Of a DNA stretch of 64,000 nucleotides, positions 37,436 through 45,832 are shown piece after piece. The position numbers and the translations under genes were made by a program. Below the pieces are notes generated by a model. It was not told the DNA's origin. It saw only the letters and a list, made by a program, of their open reading frames with translations, and did no database searches. Location: NCBI RefSeq assembly GCF_014217565.1, contig NZ_CP043661.1:124001-188000 (forward strand), in the 5' to 3' direction. This stretch comes from Kribbella qitaiheensis. GTDB taxonomy: Bacteria; Actinomycetota; Actinomycetes; Propionibacteriales; Kribbellaceae. The first letter of the stretch is position 1; each line of letters begins with the position of its first letter.

Positions 37436-38290
37436 CTAGGGCTTGGCGTAGAGCTCGGTGGCCAACGCGATGGCGGCGTGAGTCGCCGGGTGCGGGTCGT
37501 GACGGCGCCAGGCAAGGTGGACCGGGACCGGTGGGGCGTCGCGGAGTGGGCGGTAGACGATGCCGTCGCGGCGGTACTGGGTGGCGGTGGATTCCGGGGT
37601 CATGCCGACGTAGCGGCCGGTGGCGATCGCCGCCAGCCAGTCGTCGATGTCCTGGATGTACTCCAGTCGCGGCCGGAGACCTTCGGGCCACAGGTCGGCG
37701 CTCGTGGTGCCGGTGCGCCGGTCGAGCAGCAGGGTGCGCTCGCGGACCTCGTCGAGGGTGATCGAGCGGCGTCGCGCCCAGGGGTCGTCCGCCGCAAGTA
37801 CGCAGTACCGGCGTTCGTGGGCGACGGTGACGTGCGCGAAGCGGTGACTGTCGATGGGCACCCGGACCACGGCGAGGTCGCAGAGGCCCTCGGCGAGGCC
37901 GCCGGTCGCAGTGTTGGTGCGGACGAGGAGTAGTTCGACGTCCGGGTAGCGGGTCGCCCAGATCCGCTGGAACTCGGCGGTGTGCGACCCCAGAGCCGAC
38001 CACGCATGGCCGATCCGCAGCCGCGCATGACCGGTCGTCGCCTCGCGGACCAGATCCTCGGCCTCGGCCAGCAGATGCCGGGCACGGTGGAGCACCTGTA
38101 CGCCGGCTGTGGTGGGCGTGATCGTCCGGCTGGTCCGGTGCAGCAGCCGTACGCCGAGCACTCGCTCGAGGCCGAGCAGATTGCGCGAGACGGCCGCCTG
38201 GGAGACGCCCAGCTCGATGGCGGCGTCGGTGAAAGTCCCCGCGTCGACGATCGCGACCAGGCACCGCAGTTGCCGCAGTTCCAGATCCAT
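37436..38290 (-). CDS. LysR-family transcriptional regulator
   Basis: A 284-residue regulator starting MDLELRQLRCLVAIVDAGTF with the usual N-terminal winged helix (FTDAAIELGVSQAAVSRNLLGLERVLGVRLLHRTSRTI) and a C-terminal effector domain. The ATG at 38290 is preceded by TACGCT with six bases between, so it is probably leaderless; upstream in-frame codons lie in the promoter. It is divergent from an EamA exporter, its likely target. Confidence 0.92.
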   Translation of the reverse strand: MDLELRQLRCLVAIVDAGTFTDAAIELGVSQAAVSRNLLGLERVLGVRLLHRTSRTITPTTAGVQVLHRARHLLAEAEDLVREATTGHARLRIGHAWSALGSHTAEFQRIWATRYPDVELLLVRTNTATGGLAEGLCDLAVVRVPIDSHRFAHVTVAHERRYCVLAADDPWARRRSITLDEVRERTLLLDRRTGTTSADLWPEGLRPRLEYIQDIDDWLAAIATGRYVGMTPESTATQYRRDGIVYRPLRDAPPVPVHLAWRRHDPHPATHAAIALATELYAKP

Positions 38291-38296
38291 GACTCC

Positions 38297-38332
38297 AGCG
38301 TATAGATGGCCCCAATGATGCATTTTGCGCAT
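38297..38332. promoter_or_regulatory. lysR -10 box and divergent palindrome
   Basis: TACGCT (complement of 38297-38302) lies six bases from the lysR ATG. ATGC-N7-GCAT (38318-38332) in the divergent gap is a plausible LysR site. For the exporter, CAGGCT at 38347-38352 sits six bases before its ATG, a weaker box of the same kind. Confidence 0.45.
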
Positions 38333-38358
38333 GCTCGCCGCAGGCTCAGGCTCGCACC

Positions 38359-39402
38359 ATGAGGACCGTGAGGCGGAATCTCCAGGTAGAGCCGGACGTC
38401 GGGACGAACCGGTCGGCTGGGGTGGCGATGATGCTGGGGAGTGGGCTGTCGACGCAGGTGGGGGCCGCGACGGCTGCGCTCGCGTTCCCGGTGATCGGAC
38501 CGGCCGGAGTAGTGGCGATCAGGCAGTGGGTCGCCGCGGTCGTGCTGCTCGCGGTCGGACGGCCACGGTTCCGGTCGTTCACAGCCAGACAGTGGCGGCT
38601 CGTGCTGAGCCTGGCCGCGGTGTTCGCGACCATGAACCTGACGCTCTACACCTCCATCGACCGAGTAGGCCTGGGCCTCGCCGTCACGCTGGAGTTCCTC
38701 GGGCCTTTGGCGGTGGCGCTGGCAGGCTCGCGACGGAAGATCGACCTGTACTGCGCGCTGGCGGCTGCGCCGGCTGTCGTCGTACTGACTCGGCCGCAGG
38801 CGAGCACCGACTACCTGGGCATCGGGCTGGGCCTGGTGGCCGCGGCTTGCTGGGCTTGCTACATCCTGCTCAACCGGGCGATGGGACGGGAGTTACCCGG
38901 CGTACAGGGCTCTGGTGCCGCGGCTGCGGTGTCTGGGCTCGCCTACGTCCCGATCGGCATCGTCATGCTCGTCAGGCACCCTCCGACGCTCGCCACTATC
39001 AGCTACGCGCTGGCTGCGGGCGTGCTGTCGTCGGCCGTCCCCTTCCTGATGGACGTGCTGGCCCTCAGGAGGGGCCCTGCGCAGTTCTTCGGGGTGTTCA
39101 TGAGCGTGAACCCGGTACTGGCGGCGCTGGTCGGTCTGGTGATGCTCGGCCAGCACCTGGACGGGCTCGCCTGGGCGGCGATCGCAGCGATCGTGGCCGC
39201 GAACGCTGTCGCCGCCTCAACTGGCTGGCGACGCGGCAGGTTACGGGGTGGTTCCAGTCCGGCGGTGCGACGTTCTTCACGGCGTGCCCTGCGGGCAGAT
39301 GACCCCACCATTCGGAAGGGTTGCGGCGACGGGGAGAGCAGGTCTCTCCGCAAGCAAGAGTTAGGAACGGCATGCGTAAGGTTGCGGCCCTCGCGGCGGT
39401 AG
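38359..39402 (+). CDS. EamA/RhaT-family exporter
   Basis: A ten-helix drug/metabolite transporter with two EamA halves; helices are clear from MMLGSGLSTQVGAATAALAF to AAIAAIVAANAVAAS. It resembles threonine/homoserine exporters of the RhtA type. The last about 55 residues (after GWRRGRLRGG) are basic, non-membrane and run 31 bases into the next gene, which is odd; a small undetected frameshift near the end is possible. Divergent LysR gene probably controls it. Confidence 0.85.
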   Translation: MRTVRRNLQVEPDVGTNRSAGVAMMLGSGLSTQVGAATAALAFPVIGPAGVVAIRQWVAAVVLLAVGRPRFRSFTARQWRLVLSLAAVFATMNLTLYTSIDRVGLGLAVTLEFLGPLAVALAGSRRKIDLYCALAAAPAVVVLTRPQASTDYLGIGLGLVAAACWACYILLNRAMGRELPGVQGSGAAAAVSGLAYVPIGIVMLVRHPPTLATISYALAAGVLSSAVPFLMDVLALRRGPAQFFGVFMSVNPVLAALVGLVMLGQHLDGLAWAAIAAIVAANAVAASTGWRRGRLRGGSSPAVRRSSRRALRADDPTIRKGCGDGESRSLRKQELGTACVRLRPSRR

Positions 39403-39743
39403 TGACATTGAGCGTCGGCACGTTGACGGCGTGCTCGGGCGGCGACTACTGCAGCGAGCTGCAGAACTATGCCGAGGCGGTCAAGGGCCTCGACATCAAG
39501 GACACCGCGGCGGTCGACAAGCTGCGCACCGAGGCGAAGAAGCTGTCCAAGTCGGCGCCGGACGACCTGAAGGACGACTGGAAGACCGTGCTGGACTACG
39601 CCGACAAGGCGAAGGACGCGGGCGGCGACACGACCAAGCTGACCGAACTGGCCAAGAATGACGGCCAGAAGATCGCGGCCGCGTCGACGGCGATCGCCAA
39701 GCAGGCGAAGGACACCTGCAAGGTGAACATCGAAGGCAACTGA
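39372..39743 (+). CDS. Small secreted lipoprotein, paralogue 1
   Basis: 123 residues. Signal peptide and lipobox LTAC (Cys about 21), then a helical Lys/Asp-rich domain with conserved Cys residues (DYCSELQNYAEAVKGLD near the start, DTCKVNIEGN at the end). The ATG at 39372 has GGAACGG before it. The neighbour at 39880 is a clear paralogue with the same length and Cys positions. Function unknown. Confidence 0.85.
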   Translation: MRKVAALAAVVTLSVGTLTACSGGDYCSELQNYAEAVKGLDIKDTAAVDKLRTEAKKLSKSAPDDLKDDWKTVLDYADKAKDAGGDTTKLTELAKNDGQKIAAASTAIAKQAKDTCKVNIEGN

Positions 39744-39768
39744 CCACCAGTACGACGAATCGCCCGTA

Positions 39769-39800
39769 CCGCGGGCCGGCCGGCAACGGGCGGTCCGCGG
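39769..39800 (+). terminator. Hairpin after the first lipoprotein gene
   Basis: CCGCGGGCCG and CGGTCCGCGG pair over 10 bp (one G-U) around a 12-base loop, 25 bp after the stop. No T-run follows, so termination is only possible. Confidence 0.4.
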
Positions 39801-39879
39801 GGCCGGTTCGTGGGGTTGATCGCGACCGGTAGCGTCGGGGGTTCATCCCCGACCGACCGACAGCGAGGCCGAGAACCTG

Positions 39880-40251
39880 ATGCGCACTGTAGTGATGACC
39901 GCCGCGATGATCGTGGCGGCCGCCGGCCTGACCGCGTGCACCGAGGAGCAGGCGTACTGCGTCGACCTCGCCGGCTACGCCGCGTCCGCGGTGAACGTGG
40001 ACACGCAGAACGCCGCCGACTACGTGAAGATCCTCGCTGACGCCAAGAAGCTGCAGGACAGCGCACCCAAAGAGGTCAAGGACGACTGGGCCGCGATCGT
40101 GACGTTCGCGGAGAAGGCGCAGAAGGCTGGTACGGACCGCGTTCAGCTGGCTCGGCTGAGTAAGGAAACCGGCTCGGTCACCACGGCGTACCAGGCGATC
40201 GCCACGCATGCGAAGGACGCTTGCAAGGTGGATGTCCCCTCCCTGAACTGA
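39880..40251 (+). CDS. Small secreted lipoprotein, paralogue 2
   Basis: 123 residues, with lipobox LTAC (Cys about 20), YCVDLAGYAASAV near the start and DACKVDVPSLN at the end, matching the two extra Cys of paralogue 1; the shared middle is AKKLQDSAPKEVKDDWAAIV. Probably arose by tandem duplication of the upstream gene. The ribosome site is weak (GAGAACCTG). Function unknown. Confidence 0.85.
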   Translation: MRTVVMTAAMIVAAAGLTACTEEQAYCVDLAGYAASAVNVDTQNAADYVKILADAKKLQDSAPKEVKDDWAAIVTFAEKAQKAGTDRVQLARLSKETGSVTTAYQAIATHAKDACKVDVPSLN

Positions 40252-40321
40252 GCCTGTCCCGAGGCTGTCCGAAGCCGTGTTAGGTTCACGTTCGAAGCCA
40301 CAAAACGGGACAGGTGAAACG

Positions 40322-40636
40322 GTGCCACTTCCTTCTTTGACCCCGGAGCAGCGTGCGGCGGCCCTGGACAAGGCCGCGGCGGCGCGGCGTGAGCGTGCCG
40401 AGATCAAGAACCGGATCCGGCACTCCGGAGCGTCCCCGACGCAGGTTCTGCACGAGGGGCAGATCAACGACGTGATCGGCAAGATGCGGGTGAGCGCGCT
40501 GCTGCAGTGCATCCCCGGCGTCGGCAAGGTCCGCGCCCAGCAGATCATGGACCGGGCCGGCATCTCCGAGACCCGCCGGGTCCGCGGCCTGGGGACGAAC
40601 CAGATCGCCGCGCTCGAGCGCGAATTCGCCGAGTGA
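40322..40636 (+). CDS. mihF: Actinobacterial integration host factor (sIHF/mIHF)
   Basis: A 104-residue nucleoid-associated protein unrelated to proteobacterial IHF. It starts at GTG 40322 ([31 protein letters not shown], a long helix) and contains the DNA-binding helix-hairpin-helix [22 protein letters not shown] and the end [21 protein letters not shown] lies within ACAGGTGAAACG before it. Position upstream of gmk and rpoZ is the conserved one. Confidence 0.95.
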   Translation: MPLPSLTPEQRAAALDKAAAARRERAEIKNRIRHSGASPTQVLHEGQINDVIGKMRVSALLQCIPGVGKVRAQQIMDRAGISETRRVRGLGTNQIAALEREFAE

Positions 40637-40641
40637 AGCTG

Positions 40642-41355
40642 ATGTCGACGGAACTGATCACGAGTACGGAACCGATCATGATTCAAACGGGGACGGCCGG
40701 GGAGATGGATTCGGACACCGGAAACGCAGCGAGCCGGGCAACGCGCCGGGACAGCGGCACGGCGACTCCGCGCAACAACCCCTCCGGCCGGACCGGCCGT
40801 GGACTCGGCGGCGCGCGGCTGACGGTGCTGGCCGGGCCGACCGCGGTCGGCAAGGGGACGGTGGCGGCCGACATCAGGGAGCGCTTCCCCGAGATCTGGA
40901 TCTCGGTCTCGGCGACCACCCGCAAGGCGCGGCCGGGCGAGGTGCACGGGGTGCACTACCTGTTCGTGTCGGATGCCGAGTTCGACCGGATGATCGCCGA
41001 GGACGAGCTGCTCGAGTGGGCCGTCGTCCACAAGGCCGCCCGGTACGGCACGCCCCGGCAGCCGGTGCTCGACAAACTGGCCGACGGCCGGCCCGCGCTG
41101 CTGGAGATCGACCTGCAGGGCGCGCGGCAGGTGCGGGAGACGATGCCGGACGCGCATTTCGTCTTCCTGGCCCCGCCGAGCTGGGACGAACTGGTCCGCC
41201 GGCTGGTCGGCCGGGGGACCGAAACGGCCGAAGAACGGGAGCGCAGACTCCAGACGGCTACTCTGGAGCTGGCGGCCGAGAAGGAATTCGACGTCACGAT
41301 CGTGAACGCCTCCGTTCGGGAAGCGGCCGATCAGTTGGTAAAGTTGATTCGATAA
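40642..41355 (+). CDS. gmk: Guanylate kinase
   Basis: Phosphorylates GMP. The core starts at [19 protein letters not shown] (P-loop) with [21 protein letters not shown] and [15 protein letters not shown] following. The N-terminal about 55 residues are unusual and low in similarity ([21 protein letters not shown]); starts at 40642, 40678 or 40705 are all possible, and I give the longest that begins after mihF. The P-loop reads [10 protein letters not shown], with Thr-Ala in place of the usual Ser-Gly. Confidence 0.93.
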   Translation: MSTELITSTEPIMIQTGTAGEMDSDTGNAASRATRRDSGTATPRNNPSGRTGRGLGGARLTVLAGPTAVGKGTVAADIRERFPEIWISVSATTRKARPGEVHGVHYLFVSDAEFDRMIAEDELLEWAVVHKAARYGTPRQPVLDKLADGRPALLEIDLQGARQVRETMPDAHFVFLAPPSWDELVRRLVGRGTETAEERERRLQTATLELAAEKEFDVTIVNASVREAADQLVKLIR

Positions 41356-41383
41356 CCCTCTCCATCTCTGGAAAGAGCTGAAC

Positions 41384-41689
41384 TTGTCTGGCAACCAGCC
41401 CGTCGCCATCGGCATCACCTCACCGCCGATCGACGACCTGCTCACCCGTACCGACTCGAAGTACAAGCTGGTGCTGTACTCCGCGAAGCGGGCTCGGCAG
41501 ATCAACGCCTACTACTCCCAGCTCGGCGAAGGCCTGCTGGAGTACGTCGGACCGCTGGTCGAGACCCACGTCCAGGAGAAGCCCCTCTCGATCGCCATGC
41601 GCGAGATCAACGAGGGCGTGCTGACCTGCACGGACATCGACCCCGAGGCCGAGGCGGAAGCCGCCGCAGCCGCGGAGAAGTCCGTCTAA
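41384..41689 (+). CDS. rpoZ: RNA polymerase omega subunit
   Basis: A 101-residue subunit that assists beta' folding: [35 protein letters not shown] and [17 protein letters not shown] are typical of actinobacterial omega. It starts with TTG at 41384 behind GGAAAGAG. Followed after 10 bp by coaBC, which has no clear ribosome site and is probably coupled. Confidence 0.96.
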   Translation: MSGNQPVAIGITSPPIDDLLTRTDSKYKLVLYSAKRARQINAYYSQLGEGLLEYVGPLVETHVQEKPLSIAMREINEGVLTCTDIDPEAEAEAAAAAEKSV

Positions 41690-41699
41690 CCACCCAGTC

Positions 41700-42953
41700 A
41701 TGACCGAGCCCACGACTGCGGCCCACCGGCCGTCTGTAGTGCTCGGTGTCGGCGGTGGCATCGCGGCGTACAAGGTCTGCGATCTGCTCCGCCGGCTGAC
41801 CGAGTCGGGCCATCGGGTCCGGGTCGTGCCGACCGCGGCCGCGCTGGAGTTCGTCGGCGCGGCCACCTGGGCGGCGCTGTCGGGTCAGCCGGTCACGGCC
41901 GACCCGTTCGACGACGTGCACGAGGTCCCGCACGTCCGGATCGGTAAGGGCGCCGACCTGGTCGTCGTCGCGCCCGCCACCGCGAACCTGATCGCCAAGG
42001 CCGCCCACGGCCTGGCGGACGACCTGCTCACCAACACCTTGCTGACCGCGCGCTGCCCGATCCTGTTCGCGGCCGCGATGCACACCGAGATGTGGGAGCA
42101 CCCAGCGACGCAGGCCAACGTAGCGACGCTGCGTTCGCGCGGCATCACCGTGCTCGACCCCGCCGTCGGGCGCCTGACCGGCGCCGATACCGGCCGCGGC
42201 CGGCTGCCTGAGCCCGCCGAGATCTTCGCGATCAGTCAGCTGATGCTCGCCGACGAGACCGCCCGGGCCGCGGGGCAGTCCGTCGCTGACCTCACCGGCA
42301 AACACGTCCTGGTCAGCGCCGGCGGTACGCGTGAACACCTCGACCCGGTTCGGTACCTCGGCAACTCGTCATCCGGCAAGCAGGGTTACGCCCTGGCCCG
42401 GATCGCGGCCGCTCGCGGCGCGAAGGTCACCCTGGTCGCCGCCAACTCGGAGCTGGCCGATCCGGCCGGAGTACAGGTCGTCCCGGTGACCAGCACCCGC
42501 GAGCTGTACGACGAGATCACCAGTCGCGCGGTCGACGCCGACGCCATCGTGATGGCGGCCGCGCCCGCCGACTTCCGCCCGGCCGATGTCTCCGGACACA
42601 AGATCAAGAAGACCGCCGACGGTTCGGTGCCGGCCGTCAGCCTGGTGCAGAACCCGGACATCCTCGCCACCATCTCGCACGACCGGCAGCGCACCGACCA
42701 GGTGATCGTCGGCTTCGCGGCCGAGACAGGTGACGCCGAGCACAGCGTGATCGAGCTGGCCCGCGCCAAGCTCGAACGCAAGGGGTGTGACCTGCTGGTG
42801 GTGAACGACGTCTCCGGCGGCAAGGTCTTCGGCAGCGACACCAACGAAGCCGTCATCCTCGACCGCGACGGCGGCGCCCTGCCCTTCCCCTCCGGCAGCA
42901 AGGACGCCCTCGCCGGCGTCATCTGGAACCTGGTCGCCACCCACTGGCGATAG
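41700..42953 (+). CDS. coaBC: Bifunctional phosphopantothenoylcysteine decarboxylase / phosphopantothenate-cysteine ligase
   Basis: Two steps of coenzyme A synthesis. The CoaC flavoprotein half has GVGGGIAAYKVCDLLRR, ATANLIAKAAHGLADDLL, and PAMHxE-like AAMHTEMWEHPATQ with the catalytic-site segment; the CoaB half has VSAGGTREHLDPVRYLGNSSSGKQGYALA and AAPADFRP. 417 residues; start ATG 41700. Last gene of the mihF-gmk-rpoZ-coaBC run. Confidence 0.96.
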   Translation: MTEPTTAAHRPSVVLGVGGGIAAYKVCDLLRRLTESGHRVRVVPTAAALEFVGAATWAALSGQPVTADPFDDVHEVPHVRIGKGADLVVVAPATANLIAKAAHGLADDLLTNTLLTARCPILFAAAMHTEMWEHPATQANVATLRSRGITVLDPAVGRLTGADTGRGRLPEPAEIFAISQLMLADETARAAGQSVADLTGKHVLVSAGGTREHLDPVRYLGNSSSGKQGYALARIAAARGAKVTLVAANSELADPAGVQVVPVTSTRELYDEITSRAVDADAIVMAAAPADFRPADVSGHKIKKTADGSVPAVSLVQNPDILATISHDRQRTDQVIVGFAAETGDAEHSVIELARAKLERKGCDLLVVNDVSGGKVFGSDTNEAVILDRDGGALPFPSGSKDALAGVIWNLVATHWR

Positions 42954-42999
42954 TTCCCGCCCACCCCAGGACGCCGCTCCTTCGCCGGGGTGTGCCGAT

Positions 43000-43084
43000 G
43001 GACAGGTAATGGTGGCCAGGTCCTAGTGCACTTGAGCGCGACCCGGCACCCGGCGTACGGCGTAGTGGGGTGCACTACCTGTCC
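43000..43084. repeat. Interrupted inverted repeat after coaBC
   Basis: GTGCACTACCTGTCC (43070-43084) is matched inverted by GGACAGGTA (43000-43008) plus AGTGCAC (43025-43031), the left arm being split by about 16 bases. It stands just before a gene remnant and may be an old insertion scar. Confidence 0.5.
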
Positions 43085-43157
43085 TTCGGGACGGCTGTGG
43101 ACGGTTGCCTTGGCTGCGTTGCCTCGGGAAGGGAGCCGGCTCGCGCCGGGGGTGCGG

Positions 43158-43432
43158 ATGGCGCAGGAGCAGACGGGTCAGGTGGTCGACGGCATCGTCG
43201 CCGGGGTCTGGCATCACAGGCGCGCCGGCCGTCGTCTTGAGGTGACGGTCGAACCTCTGCGCGACCTGACCGCGAGGCGGCTCCGCGACCTCGACGATCA
43301 GGTCGCCCGGTTGGGCGAGATCGTCGATGCCACCCCGCCCTCACGATCGGCAAGATCACCGTCGGCGCGCACGCCTGGCTCAGCCGGGAAAGCGAGCAGC
43401 CCAGGCCTCCAGCGGGAGCTCTACCGCGTTGA
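43158..43432 (+). pseudogene. C-terminal remnant of an AlkZ-like winged-helix DNA glycosylase family protein
   Basis: Only the tail of the family is seen: VVDGIVAGVWHHRRAGRRLEV and LDDQVARLGEIV, ending in LTIGKITVGAHA. The last segment is in another frame: between ATP and LTIGK one base is missing (CCCCGCCCTC at 43333-43342). The N-terminal about 250 residues are absent, so this is a true fragment rather than only a sequencing error. Its end overlaps the opposing CMD gene. The family assignment is from memory of the C-terminal pattern. Confidence 0.5.
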
Positions 43433-43934
43433 TGAGCGTTGAGAGGGTGCGGTACCAACCGACGAGCAAGATCAGTTCGATCAGCTGGGCATCGTCGTAG
43501 CGGACCCGCAGCGAACTCCAGGTCTCGTCTGACAGCGTCGCCCTGTCGTGCAGTTCATCCGCGGCCGTCACGAGGAGGAGGTCCGGACCGTCGAAAGCCG
43601 CATCCAACGGACCGAGCGCCAGCTTGTCGACGAGGTCGCGGTCGAGGCCGACCGCTTCGGCGAAGACGACGGCGTGGACGCCCCATTCGTACTCCGCGCC
43701 CGCGCGAGCCGTCGTACGGCTGATCAGCAGTTCGCGGTCCCGGGCCGGCAGCGATCCCTTGACCAGTAGGCCGGATGCCATCGGGTGGGCTCGCGATGCG
43801 AGGTCGGTGTTCAGCGCGAGGATCCGGAACAGCAGCAACGGTTCGTAGCCGGAGTCCGGCGGCATCAGCTTCGTCAGCAAACGCTTGACCGCGTCGCTGT
43901 ACGGCGGTTCGACGGGGTGCAGCCTGGATGGCAT
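43380..43934 (-). CDS. Carboxymuconolactone decarboxylase / AhpD-like family protein
   Basis: A 184-residue helical protein with RILALNTDLASRAHPMASGLL, RDRELLISRTTARAGAEYEWGVHA and LLVTAADELHDRATLSDETW, the conserved blocks of the CMD family. The canonical AhpD CxxC pair is absent, so peroxidase activity is doubtful. ATG 43934 has GGGAGG four bases before it. It is divergent from an HxlR regulator across two copies of a 17-bp palindrome, so it is probably induced by an electrophile or oxidant. Confidence 0.88.
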   Translation of the reverse strand: MPSRLHPVEPPYSDAVKRLLTKLMPPDSGYEPLLLFRILALNTDLASRAHPMASGLLVKGSLPARDRELLISRTTARAGAEYEWGVHAVVFAEAVGLDRDLVDKLALGPLDAAFDGPDLLLVTAADELHDRATLSDETWSSLRVRYDDAQLIELILLVGWYRTLSTLINAVELPLEAWAARFPG

Positions 43935-43953
43935 CGGGCCTCCCGGAGACAGT

Positions 43954-44005
43954 GCTACGGTTTTAGTAGCGGAGGATCCCAGCATGCCGCTACGGATTCA
44001 GTAGC
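43954..44005. promoter_or_regulatory. Two HxlR operator copies
   Basis: GCTACGGTTTTAGTAGC (43954-43970) and GCTACGGATTCAGTAGC (43989-44005) share 15 of 17 bases; GCTAC/GTAGC are inverted arms. Centres are 35 bp apart. They fill the divergent gap between the CMD and hxlR genes. Confidence 0.8.
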
Positions 44006-44023
44006 GCAAGAGAGGGAGATGCG

Positions 44024-44347
44024 ATGACGCCGATGCCCGGGCAGCCGGTACGGGGGTCGCGGACCGGCCGGCCGATCATGGCCGCGTTCGATCTGCTCGG
44101 CCGGCGCTGGGTGCTGCGGATCCTGTGGGAACTGCGGGACGGCCCGGTCGGTTTCCGTGCCCTGCAACAGCAATGCGACGACATCTCGCCGACGGTGCTG
44201 AACACGCGACTGGGTGAGCTGCGCGAGGCCGGCCTGATCTGGCAGGACGACGCGCGGGCCCATGCGTTGACGGCGCTCGGGCAGGATCTGCAACGGGCGC
44301 TGAAGCCACTGCAGGCCTGGTCGGAGCGATGGTCCTCACAAGCCTGA
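44024..44347 (+). CDS. HxlR-family transcriptional regulator
   Basis: A 107-residue winged-helix protein: FDLLGRRWVLRILWELRDGPVGFRALQQQCDDISPTVLNTRLGELREAGLI is the HxlR core. GAGGGAG precedes the ATG at 44024. There is no N-terminal Cys, the usual redox sensor of QorR/HypR-type members, so its signal is unknown. It probably represses itself and the divergent CMD gene. Confidence 0.92.
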   Translation: MTPMPGQPVRGSRTGRPIMAAFDLLGRRWVLRILWELRDGPVGFRALQQQCDDISPTVLNTRLGELREAGLIWQDDARAHALTALGQDLQRALKPLQAWSERWSSQA

Positions 44348-44527
44348 ATGTCCACCATTCGGTCACAGATTCCGCGATATGGATGAATTGACCCGGCGGA
44401 CCTGACCTGTGACCGCTGGCCTGGCATACTGCCCAGGAGCATCGCTGGAGTCGGTGCGAGGTGGGGTAAGCCGTCAGCTGTGTGGCCGGCCCGCTGTGTG
44501 GCAGACAAGGAAACCTGAGGGAGAACC
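44348..44527. other. metK leader region
   Basis: 180 bases with a possible TTGACC and a TACTGC box about 45 bp downstream, G-rich stem-forming sequence and GAGGGAG before metK. I looked for a SAM-binding riboswitch core and could not recognise one. Confidence 0.4.
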
Positions 44528-45721
44528 GTGGCGAGGCGCCTTTTCACGTCCGAGTCGGTGACGGAAGGTCACCCGGACAAGATCGCTGACCAGATCAGCG
44601 ACTCCATCCTCGATGCACTGCTGGCCGAGGATCCGAAGAGCCGCGTCGCGGTGGAGACCCTCGTCACGACCGGCCTGGTGGTCGTGGCCGGCGAGGTCAC
44701 CACGTCGGCGTACGTGGACATCCCCGGGATCGTGCGCAAGCGCATCCTGGAGATCGGGTACGACTCGTCGCTGAAGGGCTTCGACGGTGCTTCCTGTGGC
44801 GTCTCGGTCGCGATCGGCAGCCAGTCGCCCGACATCGCCCAGGGCGTCAACACGGCGTACGAGACCCGCGCGGACTCATCCGTCGACGAACTCGACCTGC
44901 AGGGCGCCGGCGACCAGGGCCTGATGTTCGGTTACGCGACGAACGAGACCCCCGAGCTGATGCCGCTGCCGATCACCATCGCGCACCGGCTCTCGGAGCG
45001 GCTGTCCGACGTCCGCAAGGACGGCACGATGGCGTACCTGCGTCCCGACGGCAAGACCCAGGTCACGGTCGAGTACGACGGTGACAAGGCGATCCGGATC
45101 GACACCGTCGTGGTGTCCAGCCAGCACGCCGCCGACATCAGCCTCGACTCGATGCTGACGCCGGACGTGAAGAAGCACGTCGTCGACCCGATCCTCGAGC
45201 AGTTCGAGATCGACTCGACCGACTACAAGCTGCTGGTGAACCCGACCGGCCGGTTCGAGATCGGCGGCCCGATGGGCGACGCCGGCCTGACCGGCCGCAA
45301 GATCATCATCGACACCTACGGCGGCATGGCCCGCCACGGTGGTGGCGCGTTCTCCGGCAAGGACCCGTCGAAGGTGGACCGCTCGGCGGCCTACGCGATG
45401 CGCTGGGTGGCCAAGAACATCGTCGCCGCGGGGCTCGCCGCGCGGGTCGAGGTGCAGGTCGCGTACGCGATCGGCAAGGCCACCCCGGTCGGCTTCTACG
45501 TCGACACGTTCGGCACCGAGACGATTCCGGTCGACAAGATCAGTGACGCGGTGCTCGAGGTCTTCGACCTGCGCCCGGCCGCGATCATCCGCGACCTGGA
45601 CCTGCTCCGCCCGATCTACGCCCAGACCGCCGCGAACGGCCACTTCGGCCGCACCGGCGAAGACTTCACCTGGGAGCGCACCGACCGCGTCGAGGCACTC
45701 AAGGCCGCCGTCGCCAAGTAA
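44528..45721 (+). CDS. metK: S-adenosylmethionine synthase
   Basis: Makes SAM from methionine and ATP. The 397-residue protein starts [21 protein letters not shown], has [12 protein letters not shown] (signature 1) and [19 protein letters not shown] (signature 2), and HxDxK metal/ATP residues. GTG 44528 with GAGGGAG before it. A strong terminator follows. Confidence 0.98.
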   Translation: MARRLFTSESVTEGHPDKIADQISDSILDALLAEDPKSRVAVETLVTTGLVVVAGEVTTSAYVDIPGIVRKRILEIGYDSSLKGFDGASCGVSVAIGSQSPDIAQGVNTAYETRADSSVDELDLQGAGDQGLMFGYATNETPELMPLPITIAHRLSERLSDVRKDGTMAYLRPDGKTQVTVEYDGDKAIRIDTVVVSSQHAADISLDSMLTPDVKKHVVDPILEQFEIDSTDYKLLVNPTGRFEIGGPMGDAGLTGRKIIIDTYGGMARHGGGAFSGKDPSKVDRSAAYAMRWVAKNIVAAGLAARVEVQVAYAIGKATPVGFYVDTFGTETIPVDKISDAVLEVFDLRPAAIIRDLDLLRPIYAQTAANGHFGRTGEDFTWERTDRVEALKAAVAK

Positions 45722-45733
45722 CTCCAGCACCAC

Positions 45734-45775
45734 GCTCCGGCCCGTGCCCCTCCGGGGACACGGGCCGGAGCTTTT
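45734..45775 (+). terminator. Intrinsic terminator of metK
   Basis: GCTCCGGCCCGTG (45734-45746) and CACGGGCCGGAGC (45759-45771) form a perfect 13-bp stem with a 12-base loop, followed by TTTT. Confidence 0.92.
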
Positions 45776-45820
45776 AGTGTGTTGCCCACAGGGCTGACGG
45801 CATCTGTCGGGTGGCGCGAC

Positions 45821-45826
45821 TAGAGT
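45821..45826 (+). promoter_or_regulatory. -10 box of a leaderless priA promoter
   Basis: TAGAGT, six bases, then GTG 45833; no ribosome-binding site between. Confidence 0.6.
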
Positions 45827-45832
45827 TCCCGA

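Noticed and set aside
39239..39402. Frameshift at the end of the EamA gene at 38359
   Set aside because: The odd basic tail and 31-bp overlap with the next gene are suspicious, but no alternative frame gives a convincing family ending and no GGGCCGG is present, so I kept it as an intact gene with a caution.
44348..44527. SAM riboswitch before metK
   Set aside because: The leader is G-rich and can fold, but I could not identify the conserved core of any SAM riboswitch class.
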